Below, piece by piece: positions 56,453 to 64,000 of a stretch of 64,000 nucleotides of DNA. Under the pieces are notes generated by a model. It did no database searches. It saw nothing but the letters and a program-made list of their open reading frames with translations, and was not told where the DNA came from. How positions within the stretch are numbered: position 1 is the first letter of the stretch; every line of letters starts with the position of its first letter. A program made the translations under genes and the position numbers. This DNA is from Sphingobacteriaceae bacterium. GTDB lineage: Bacteria > Bacteroidota > Bacteroidia > B-17B0 > Aurantibacillaceae. Where the stretch lies: the NCBI GenBank assembly GCA_002319075.1, contig NVQB01000001.1, forward strand, positions 4,030,001 to 4,094,000. The letters are read 5' to 3'.

Positions 56453-59065
56453 TTAGACTGTTGGTACAGATTGGTTTCTGAAAACCAATGTATTATCAAA
56501 CATATCTAAAATTATCTCATTGTCCTTGTTCACTTTTCCAGCAAGCAATTGTTTTGATAATTCATTTAGAATTTGTTTTTGCATCACACGTTTCACGGGT
56601 CTTGCGCCGAACTGAGGGTCGTATCCAAGTTGGGCCAGCCAATCGAGGGCTTCGTCGGTAGCCGAAATTTTCAGATTTTGTTCAGCCAATTGTTTGCGAA
56701 TGCCTTCAAACTGAATTTTCACAATTTCAGAAACATTTTCCCTGTTTAACGGTTCGAACATAATCACTTCATCAATCCTGTTCAAAAATTCTGGGCGGAT
56801 AGATTTTTTCAAAAGGTCATAAACCTCAGATTTTGTTTTTGCTAAAACTTCATCTCTGTTAATTTCAGTCATCTTTTCAAAATTTTCCTGAATCAAATGC
56901 GAACCAATGTTACTGGTCATGATAATGATGGTGTTTTTAAAATTCACCGTTCTTCCTTTGTTATCGGTTAAACGTCCGTCATCTAAAACCTGCAATAAAA
57001 TATTAAAAACATCAGGATGCGCTTTTTCTATCTCATCTAACAACACAACACTGTATGGTTTTCTGCGCACTGCTTCCGTTAATTGTCCACCTTCTTCATA
57101 ACCCACATAACCTGGAGGCGAGCCTATTAAGCGGCTTACGGCGTGACGTTCCTGGTATTCGCTCATGTCGATACGCGTCATTGCATTATCATTGTTGAAT
57201 AAAAAATCGGCCAATGCTTTTGCTAATTCTGTTTTACCAACACCGGTAGTTCCTAAGAAAATAAAAGAACCAATCGGGCGTTTAGCATCCTGCAAGCCGG
57301 CGCGACTTCTGCGCACAGCGTCTGAAATACTTTCGATGGCTTCGTGCTGGCCTACCACGCGTTTGTGTAGTTCCACTTCCAGGTTCAGTAATTTATCTTT
57401 TTCGCTTTGCAGCATACTTTTTACCGGAATTCCCGTCCAAGCGCTAATTACGGAGGCAATATCTTCGCTATCCACTTCCTCTTTTAATAATTGCGAGCCA
57501 CTGTCTTTAGCGGTTTGCAAAGTACTTTCGAAGGCTACCAATTTAGCTTCAGCATCTTTTATCTTACCATAACGAATTTCTGCCACCTTACCGTAGTCGC
57601 CTTGCTTTTCGAGGTTGTTAGCCTGCGTTTTAAGATCTTCAATTTCAGCTTTGATCTTCTGTACATTGTCGATCATCTCTTTTTCCGATTGCCAGCGAGC
57701 TCTCAGGGCCGAACGTTTATCTTGTAGTTCAGCGATTTCTTTATTTAGTTCTTTTACCTTATCATCTGCATTTTCACGTTTTATTGCTTCACGTTCAATT
57801 TCCACATGCATGATTTTTCTTTCCACTTCGTCTAATTCAATTGGCATAGAGTTGATCTGCATTCTTAATTTAGACGCTGCTTCGTCCATTAAGTCAATAG
57901 CTTTATCTGGAAGAAAACGGTCGTTGATATAGCGCTGCGATAATTCAACTGCTGCGATAATGGCTTCGTCTTTAATACGCACATGATGATGCGTTTCGTA
58001 TTTTTCTTTAATTCCACGCAAAATAGAAATGGCATCTTCTGCACTCGGTTCATCTACCATTACTTTTTGAAAACGACGTTCTAAAGCTTTGTCTTTTTCA
58101 AAATATTTTTGATACTCATTTAAAGTCGTAGCACCTATTGCTCTTAATTCACCGCGTGCTAAAGCAGGTTTCAAGATATTTGCTGCATCCATCGCACCTT
58201 CGCCACCCCCGCCGGCACCCACCAAAGTATGGATCTCATCAATGAATAAAATAATTTCCCCATCGGCACCGGTCACCTCTTTTACAACCGATTTTAAACG
58301 CTCTTCAAACTCCCCTTTAAATTTGGCACCTGCAATTAAAGCGCCCATGTCTAAAGAAAAAACCTGTTTTGTTTTTAAATTTTCGGGTACGTCACCGTTA
58401 ATAATTCTATGCGCGAGTCCTTCTGCTATAGCTGTTTTACCAACGCCAGGTTCACCTACAAGGATGGGATTGTTTTTTGTACGGCGCGATAAAATTTGTA
58501 GTACGCGGCGAATCTCTTCGTCTCTTCCAATCACCGGATCCAGTTTTCCGTTTTGTGCCTGTTGATTTAAATTGATCGCGTATTTATTTAAAGAGTTGTA
58601 AGTTTCTTCGGCAGACTGACTTGTAACACGTTCGCCTTTTCTTAATTCGGTAATGGCAGCTTTGACTTCTTTTTCTTTCAAACCCGCGTCTTTCATGAGA
58701 TTTGAAGTGCTGTCACCAGCGTGTAATAAACCTAGTAACAAATGTTCTATAGATACAAACTCATCGTTGTACTCTTTTAAGTAAGTGGTAGCCTTTGCCA
58801 TAGCTTTGTTTGCAGCTACGGATAAATGGGGTTGCCCGCCGCTAACTTTGGGATAAGAGTTGATAACACTATCCACCATCTTGCCAAAGGAGGAAGGGTT
58901 GACGTTTAATTTTTTTAGAATAAAAGGGGTTACGTTTTCATCTACTTCCAGTATTCCTTTTAATATATGTGCAGGTTCAATGGCTTGCTGTCCGTTATTG
59001 GTGCTGAGCTGCACAGCCTGTTGGATGGCTTCCTGCGATTTAATTGTATAATTGTTAAGGTTCAT
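56453..59065 (-). CDS. clpB: ATP-dependent disaggregase ClpB
   Basis: 870 residues, full-length Hsp100. The N-domain is at 1-150. The first AAA+ module has Walker A GEPGVGKT at 204-211 and LFIDEIHTLVGAGGGGEGAM. A coiled-coil M-domain sits at ~400-530 (LNKEIAELQDKRSALRARW). The second AAA+ module has Walker A GTTGVGKTELAKAL and RIDMSEYQERHAVSRLIGSP. The M-domain distinguishes ClpB from ClpA or ClpC. It rescues aggregated proteins with DnaK. I see no clear heat-shock operator in front of it. It has its own terminator. Confidence 0.97.
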   Translation of the reverse strand: MNLNNYTIKSQEAIQQAVQLSTNNGQQAIEPAHILKGILEVDENVTPFILKKLNVNPSSFGKMVDSVINSYPKVSGGQPHLSVAANKAMAKATTYLKEYNDEFVSIEHLLLGLLHAGDSTSNLMKDAGLKEKEVKAAITELRKGERVTSQSAEETYNSLNKYAINLNQQAQNGKLDPVIGRDEEIRRVLQILSRRTKNNPILVGEPGVGKTAIAEGLAHRIINGDVPENLKTKQVFSLDMGALIAGAKFKGEFEERLKSVVKEVTGADGEIILFIDEIHTLVGAGGGGEGAMDAANILKPALARGELRAIGATTLNEYQKYFEKDKALERRFQKVMVDEPSAEDAISILRGIKEKYETHHHVRIKDEAIIAAVELSQRYINDRFLPDKAIDLMDEAASKLRMQINSMPIELDEVERKIMHVEIEREAIKRENADDKVKELNKEIAELQDKRSALRARWQSEKEMIDNVQKIKAEIEDLKTQANNLEKQGDYGKVAEIRYGKIKDAEAKLVAFESTLQTAKDSGSQLLKEEVDSEDIASVISAWTGIPVKSMLQSEKDKLLNLEVELHKRVVGQHEAIESISDAVRRSRAGLQDAKRPIGSFIFLGTTGVGKTELAKALADFLFNNDNAMTRIDMSEYQERHAVSRLIGSPPGYVGYEEGGQLTEAVRRKPYSVVLLDEIEKAHPDVFNILLQVLDDGRLTDNKGRTVNFKNTIIIMTSNIGSHLIQENFEKMTEINRDEVLAKTKSEVYDLLKKSIRPEFLNRIDEVIMFEPLNRENVSEIVKIQFEGIRKQLAEQNLKISATDEALDWLAQLGYDPQFGARPVKRVMQKQILNELSKQLLAGKVNKDNEIILDMFDNTLVFRNQSVPTV

Positions 59066-59240
59066 AACTGCTATTTTTTATAAGAGACAATCACATTTTG
59101 TTCCAGAGAAAAAGTACTGAAATTTAGTCCGGTTTTTCCATTTTCACCTGTCTAAATGACTTATTAAGAAGGATTTGTATGCCGAATTAACAGGCATTGG
59201 CAATTGTTTTTCATTTCCTTGAGGAAAATAAATTCACAGC

Positions 59241-61550
59241 CTAGAAAGGATAGCCAATGGCAATGTTAAGCACAAGGTTCTGGCCTCTCCAGGCTCTATC
59301 GCGGAAATTAATCTGCTTCACCACCCAGCCATTATTTTCCTGCACGTATGGTCTGCGCAAAGGCATACCTAAATCGAAACGCAATACAAAATAGGTGATG
59401 TCGAGACGTAAACCAAATCCAGTGCCCAGGGCAAGTTGTTTGTAGAAAGTACTGAAATTAAATTCGCCACCCGGTTGTTCGTTGTTTTTGTGAAGCAGCC
59501 AGATATTGCCGGCATCGAGAAACACGGCTCCTTTTAAAACGCTAATGATGGTAAAACGGTATTCAGCATTTGCCTCAAATTTAATGTCACCTGCCTGGTC
59601 TAGAAAAGCTTTGTTGCGTAAACTATCTGGTTTTCTATAAATTCCCGGACCAACTGTACGGGGTAAAAAAGCACGGATACTGTTAGATCCGCCGCTGAAG
59701 AACTGTTTGATGTATGGCATGGTTCGTGAGTTGCCATACGGGATGCCTGCCCCGGCGAGAACGCGGGTGGCGACGTTACTGTTTTTATTGATGATATAAT
59801 GGTAGCGTCCGTCGGTTGAGATTTTTGAATATTGAGAATATCTGTAACCAAACAAAGTATAGGGATTATCTTCGGAGGGCCTTCTGCCCGTGGCCAATCT
59901 CTGAATGAAATAAGCGCTGTTTCCGGAGATGTCGGCAGTGATATTAAAATAATACTGATGCTGCAGTGAGCTATTCACAAGTGAATTGTAAGTGAAAGCA
60001 TAATTTCCTCCTAATGTAAATTGCTCTTCAAAGCTTTGTCTTAAAAATGGATTTTCAATAAGGAGGTCGTCAAATATTTTGGTGGTATTTATAAGGCGGG
60101 CAAAATTAATCGCGATAGGATTTAATTCGTGCTCTTTGCGAATGGTTTCTTTCCATGTATAACCGTAAGAAAAGTTAACCGCATTCATGTTAAAGTATTG
60201 TACCCGGTTTAAATTACGGAAGCCAAGGTCGAATTTTGTGCGGGGAACAAATTGTGTGGAAACATTTTTTATAGTAACAAAAGGAATGACAAATTGCGGA
60301 AGGTAAAGCTGCGTGTTAGCACCGACTTCATAAGAGTTCAGTCCTTTTTGCGCGCCCGAGAATTGAGTTTCGTAATTGGTATTCAGGTTGAGGATAAGTA
60401 ATTCGGCTCCCCTGAATAAGTTTCTGTTTTTATAACTCGCAGTAAGAGCCGGACCAGTGTAGTTATTAGATTTTGTTACGGCTTCCACTTCTAATTGCAG
60501 AGATCTGCGTGGTGTGGGAGTCATATTAATATACACGTTTAACCTTCCAACACCATCCATAATAGTATCGGTAAAACGCACGTTAACGTAGCGAAAAACG
60601 CCCATTCCCATTAAACGGCTTACCGTTAAACTATAGGCTTTACGACTGTAAGGATCATTCTTGCGCAAAAACACATGTCGTGTTACCGCAGTTGGAATAA
60701 ACATACTGTCTTTATTCAAATAATAATACCCATCAATTTTCACAGTGTCACTTATCGCCCTGGTTACTGTATCCTTAAGGCGGAAAGAAGGATTAATGTA
60801 GATGTTGTTGAGATAGTAGCGCACGGTAGCTTTGTACGGAATATCTTTTTTTAAAGTTACTTTTACATTAATAGTTTTATTTCTAAGATTTGTATCTGCT
60901 TTAAATAAAATGTAATCTGGATTGAAATAATAAAACCCTTCATTTTTCACAGCGGCGTCAATGCGCGAACGTTCTCCTTTTAACAGATCAAGGTTATATT
61001 GTACACCAGGTTTTATAAAAGTTTCTGATTCAGTATCTTTAACTCTGATACTCATTTCGTCTTTTTCTTCAGGAAAAACGGCCTGGTTGATGGAGTAAGG
61101 TTTGGTGACCATCACCGTATAATTTACAGAAACCGTTTTCTCTTTTTCCTTTACTTCAAAACGGGAATTGGCATCAAAATAACCCAGGTTATTTAAACGG
61201 TTTACCATGATATCCGACACTACCGTTGGATTTCCGGGATCATATAAAACAGGTGGTTCACCAATTTTATTTTTGATCATTTTTTTAAATTTCTTTTTAG
61301 GGTTTTCGCCGGCCTTGTAGTAAAACCAAAGTTTAAAACGAATTCCTAAAATGGTTTGATTCGGTTTTGGCCTCAAAACCTTTTCCATTTCTGATTTTAT
61401 TTGTTTTTTATTAACCTGATCATTTGAATTCACGGTTATTTTGGCTCCAGTGTATAGTTTTTCGCCAGGCTTTAAATACTTTGTTGTATTGCAGCGTGCA
61501 GAAAAAAGGATCATTCCCACTAAAAGAAATATTTTAAAAATTCTTGTCAC
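59241..61550 (-). CDS. TamA-like Omp85 outer-membrane lipoprotein
   Basis: 769 residues. Starts with GTG at 61550. The signal ends with SARC (lipidated Cys21), followed by the typical NTTKYLKPGEKLYTGAKI. POTRA-like domains occupy ~25-400 (VSDIMVNRLNNLGYFDANS, RKAYSLTVSRLMGMGVFRYV). The C-terminal barrel has FFSGGSNSIRAFLPRTVGPG, with the Omp85 loop-6 motif region, and ends QNLVLNIAIGYPF with terminal Phe. The start codon abuts the stop of the upstream TamB-like gene with no gap, which supports TamA/TamB pairing in export of envelope components. A lipidated Omp85 is a Bacteroidota feature. Confidence 0.88.
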   Translation of the reverse strand: MTRIFKIFLLVGMILFSARCNTTKYLKPGEKLYTGAKITVNSNDQVNKKQIKSEMEKVLRPKPNQTILGIRFKLWFYYKAGENPKKKFKKMIKNKIGEPPVLYDPGNPTVVSDIMVNRLNNLGYFDANSRFEVKEKEKTVSVNYTVMVTKPYSINQAVFPEEKDEMSIRVKDTESETFIKPGVQYNLDLLKGERSRIDAAVKNEGFYYFNPDYILFKADTNLRNKTINVKVTLKKDIPYKATVRYYLNNIYINPSFRLKDTVTRAISDTVKIDGYYYLNKDSMFIPTAVTRHVFLRKNDPYSRKAYSLTVSRLMGMGVFRYVNVRFTDTIMDGVGRLNVYINMTPTPRRSLQLEVEAVTKSNNYTGPALTASYKNRNLFRGAELLILNLNTNYETQFSGAQKGLNSYEVGANTQLYLPQFVIPFVTIKNVSTQFVPRTKFDLGFRNLNRVQYFNMNAVNFSYGYTWKETIRKEHELNPIAINFARLINTTKIFDDLLIENPFLRQSFEEQFTLGGNYAFTYNSLVNSSLQHQYYFNITADISGNSAYFIQRLATGRRPSEDNPYTLFGYRYSQYSKISTDGRYHYIINKNSNVATRVLAGAGIPYGNSRTMPYIKQFFSGGSNSIRAFLPRTVGPGIYRKPDSLRNKAFLDQAGDIKFEANAEYRFTIISVLKGAVFLDAGNIWLLHKNNEQPGGEFNFSTFYKQLALGTGFGLRLDITYFVLRFDLGMPLRRPYVQENNGWVVKQINFRDRAWRGQNLVLNIAIGYPF

Positions 61551-64000
61551 TTATAAATTTTCAGTTGCTTGTTTTTGCGCTTCCTGTTGCTCCTTTTTTT
61601 CCTGTTTTTCTTTTTCCAACTTCTCTTTTTTCTTCAGACGTTTCATTTCCTTTCTTTCCTTTTCTTTTTTTGGTTTTGAAAATAATTGTTTGAAGGTGTT
61701 GAAATTTCTGGTATAAACTACTCCCGCAGCGGTTTTGGTTAATTCTCCTTCAATTGGATTTTCATATTGATTTTCGCGGGAAGCTTCTAATTTATAACGG
61801 CCATCTTCTGTAAGTTTGTAGTCAATGCTGATGTTTCCAGCCACATCATTGGCTGAATTTTGAGATGCTTTTTCTCCTTCAAGGTCAACATTCCCCCCAA
61901 CACGCACAGTTACTTTCTCATTGAACAATTGTTTGGAAACACCTACTTGTAATTGTGTTCGGCCTTCTGCTTGTCCTGTAGAATAATCTTCAAAGGAATT
62001 AACACCCAGATCAAGATTTACAAAATTGACATATTTATCAGAGAGCGAACTTAATTGTTGTGTAAGAGCTTTACTGGCTGTAGACCTGGAGGTAGAAGAC
62101 AGTCCGCCGCCGCCGCTGCTCTCTAAAGGATTCTCACCTATAAATCTTCGTAAAGTAAGTAAGGCAAATACTTGTTTATTTAATTGTGTTTCGTCTTCGC
62201 GCAAATTTGCAAGTTTTGTATTTACCGCTCCATTCAATGCGCCGCGGTCGCCCGGCGCCAGCTCAATATCGAAACTTATTTCAGGCGATGACAGAAATCC
62301 ATTCATTTTTAGGTACACCATAAAAGTCAGCAGATTTCTGTATTTATTTTTCTCCATTTCAGAAAGTCCTGCTAATTCATTTTGCACTAAATCTAATGGT
62401 GATGTTTTAATCGTGTATATGGCGGTTAAATCTACATAAGCATCCAAAGGATCGCCCGACCAGGTAACCGAACTTCCAGGTTGGATTTTAAAACTTCTTT
62501 TTACAACGTTTTCCAGAGATAAAAAATAGCCTCCGTCTTCAATATTGTATTTACCCGAGAGACTTGTTTTACCGCTGCGATCCAACCCAAAGTCTAAAAG
62601 TCCACCACCCGTGATATACAGAGAATCTCCTGTACTACGGTCTACAATCATTTTTAACTGTACCGATTTGTCAAAGTTTACAGAAGCATTTAATTCAATG
62701 CCTTTTATTTTGGAATCAGCGTCTATCGAATCGTTGCGACGCGCCATAATGCTGATGTCTTTTTCGGAAGGATTAATAAATTCAACCACACCTTTGCTCT
62801 CGTTTTTACTCACCTGACTTTCTGGTTTCACATAAGTAACAGACGAGCCTTTGTTCAATTTTATTTTCGCGTCTACCGTTGGCGCATCTGTTGTTCCTTT
62901 GATTTTGATATCGCTGTCCAGAATAATCTTACCATAATATAAAGGATTGTCTTCACGCGTAGTGTTCAAAGCCAGGAAATCGTTTGTTTTCAAACGCAAA
63001 TCCAGTTCTATGTTTTTCAGATCGCGAATGTCTATATCTCCATTTAAAGTAGCAGTATGATCTAAAGTGTCTTTTAGTGTAAAATTATTGAATTGTATTT
63101 TTTTAGATACAAAATCTATTTTCGAATCTGTGACCTTGAGGTAAGAGTCAATGAATTTTGGTCTGAAACCTGCGTCCTTAAATCGAAGAGAGCCTTCTAT
63201 TCCGGGCAGCGTGGCGGGACCTTTTACATTTAATTTTCCATTAATGTTTCCCGACATATTTGTAAGCTGGCCAAAAGTGAAAGGTTCCACACTCGCAAGG
63301 CTAAGATTTCGAATGTCCACTATCATATCAAGATCGTTTGTTTTTGAGGCTCTGTAAAATCCTTTCATAGCGATGTCGTTACCGTTGCCCTGAACATTGA
63401 GCTCAACATCATATTTTGCAGGATCTTCGTAATTACTAGCTTTTAACTTTATAGTTCCAACAGGTACTGATTGAAAGACAAAATCTTTTATAACAAGGTC
63501 TGATTTAAAAGCTGAAGCGTTATTTTGTTTCTCAAGAATAACGTTTCCATTTATAGTTCCCTTTGCGAGCTCTTTTTTATTCTCCATCATGCGTGAGAGC
63601 GTAGTAATTTCAAAGTTTTTGAAAGTTATTTCTAAAGGGCTTTGTGGTTTTTTTTCTTTGCTATTTACGCCAAGCGACTGCGGACCATTGGATAGCACTA
63701 CATTATTGGCATACATGCCTTCTTTTCCAAAATGCAGGTAGTTAGCCTTGTCAATAGACCAGTTTTCGGCGTCCAAAATTAACTTGGGATCTAATTTTAA
63801 TTCAAAATCTTTATTCAAGCTTTTTAAAACGCCGCCAATAGCAAAAAGTTTTGCACTGTCGTCTTTTGCAATATTAAATTGAAAACCGAGAGTGTTGTTT
63901 TTTAGTTCACCTCCAAAATAAACGTTTTCAAATTTTAAAGTAGGATTCGAAACTTCTGCAAGAGTTAGGGCATAATTTAGTTTTTGAGGATCAGACTTAA
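61551..64000 (-). CDS. TamB-like translocation/assembly protein, N-terminus beyond window
   Basis: The frame stays open to the window edge, with the first complete codon at 63998, so only the C-terminal ~815 residues are seen. Repetitive beta-strand sequence (NLRFKDAGFRPKFIDSY-type, GKIILDSDIKIKGTTDAPTV, SGKYNIEDGGYFLSLENV) resembles the DUF490/TamB domain. The C-terminus before residue ~740 has YKLEASRENQYENPIEGELT. The last ~45 residues are almost only Lys/Glu (charged coiled coil). TamB spans the periplasm and moves lipids or proteins with an Omp85 partner. Here that is the directly following gene. Confidence 0.85.
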   Translation of the reverse strand, partial: KSDPQKLNYALTLAEVSNPTLKFENVYFGGELKNNTLGFQFNIAKDDSAKLFAIGGVLKSLNKDFELKLDPKLILDAENWSIDKANYLHFGKEGMYANNVVLSNGPQSLGVNSKEKKPQSPLEITFKNFEITTLSRMMENKKELAKGTINGNVILEKQNNASAFKSDLVIKDFVFQSVPVGTIKLKASNYEDPAKYDVELNVQGNGNDIAMKGFYRASKTNDLDMIVDIRNLSLASVEPFTFGQLTNMSGNINGKLNVKGPATLPGIEGSLRFKDAGFRPKFIDSYLKVTDSKIDFVSKKIQFNNFTLKDTLDHTATLNGDIDIRDLKNIELDLRLKTNDFLALNTTREDNPLYYGKIILDSDIKIKGTTDAPTVDAKIKLNKGSSVTYVKPESQVSKNESKGVVEFINPSEKDISIMARRNDSIDADSKIKGIELNASVNFDKSVQLKMIVDRSTGDSLYITGGGLLDFGLDRSGKTSLSGKYNIEDGGYFLSLENVVKRSFKIQPGSSVTWSGDPLDAYVDLTAIYTIKTSPLDLVQNELAGLSEMEKNKYRNLLTFMVYLKMNGFLSSPEISFDIELAPGDRGALNGAVNTKLANLREDETQLNKQVFALLTLRRFIGENPLESSGGGGLSSTSRSTASKALTQQLSSLSDKYVNFVNLDLGVNSFEDYSTGQAEGRTQLQVGVSKQLFNEKVTVRVGGNVDLEGEKASQNSANDVAGNISIDYKLTEDGRYKLEASRENQYENPIEGELTKTAAGVVYTRNFNTFKQLFSKPKKEKERKEMKRLKKKEKLEKEKQEKKEQQEAQKQATENL

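Overview
The window looks like a chromosomal segment of a free-living member of the Bacteroidota. The reasons are several secreted proteins ending in type IX secretion (T9SS) sorting domains (type A and one type B/gliding-motility form), many short SC-type lipoproteins, start codons that mostly lack a Shine-Dalgarno sequence, several -7 boxes matching TAnnTTTG, and family variants typical of the phylum (EF-P with a PGNLRAF loop, fused E1 alpha/beta dehydrogenase, TopA with a basic tail). I cannot place it below phylum with confidence. A Sphingobacteriales, Chitinophagales or Flavobacteriales relative would fit.

Layout. 1-3846 is the 3' part of a large SBBP/PKD secreted protein. 3920-4344 holds tRNA-His, its terminator and a mosaic of intergenic repeats. 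4392-9577 carries small genes, topA and the divergent miaB. 9579-10073 is a four-helix-bundle gene between imperfect inverted repeats. 10102-13394 is a cell-envelope run (sigma-54-type activator, LptE-like lipoprotein, a TPR-like protein, secG), followed by an aspartate kinase. 14803-18913 is a minus-strand nucleotide-sugar operon (rfbB, UDP-HexNAc dehydrogenase, WbpB-like oxidoreductase, WbpD-like acetyltransferase). 19034-31942 is mainly housekeeping: YfhO, thioredoxin, an M43 protease, fused E1, RarA, a lipoprotein MsrA, EF-P and AccA.

32180-34430 encodes an MbnP-like lipoprotein, an MbnH-like di-heme peroxidase and a small lipoprotein in one tight operon, probably linked to copper. 34437-37378 has an MBL hydrolase, an orphan anti-sigma/cupin protein, a small secreted protein of six 17-residue repeats, a 77-82 bp tandem repeat and a free methionine-R-sulfoxide reductase. 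37391-43521 has ligA, a methyltransferase/HTTM pair, a lipoprotein and a 3-hydroxyacyl-CoA dehydrogenase. 43525-48773 is a tandem triplet of choice-of-anchor B surface proteins. 49061-56251 has an Omp85 protein, a T9SS cargo, a His-rich membrane protein, an ABC exporter and a pair of paralogous lipoproteins. 56453-64000 has clpB and a TamA/TamB-like pair whose TamB runs off the window.

I found no CRISPR array, prophage, complete insertion sequence or recognisable defence island. The best candidates for under-described biology are the MbnP/MbnH operon, the 17-residue repeat protein, the inverted-repeat-flanked four-helix-bundle gene, the tRNA-linked repeat mosaic and the EF-P with Asn at its tip.
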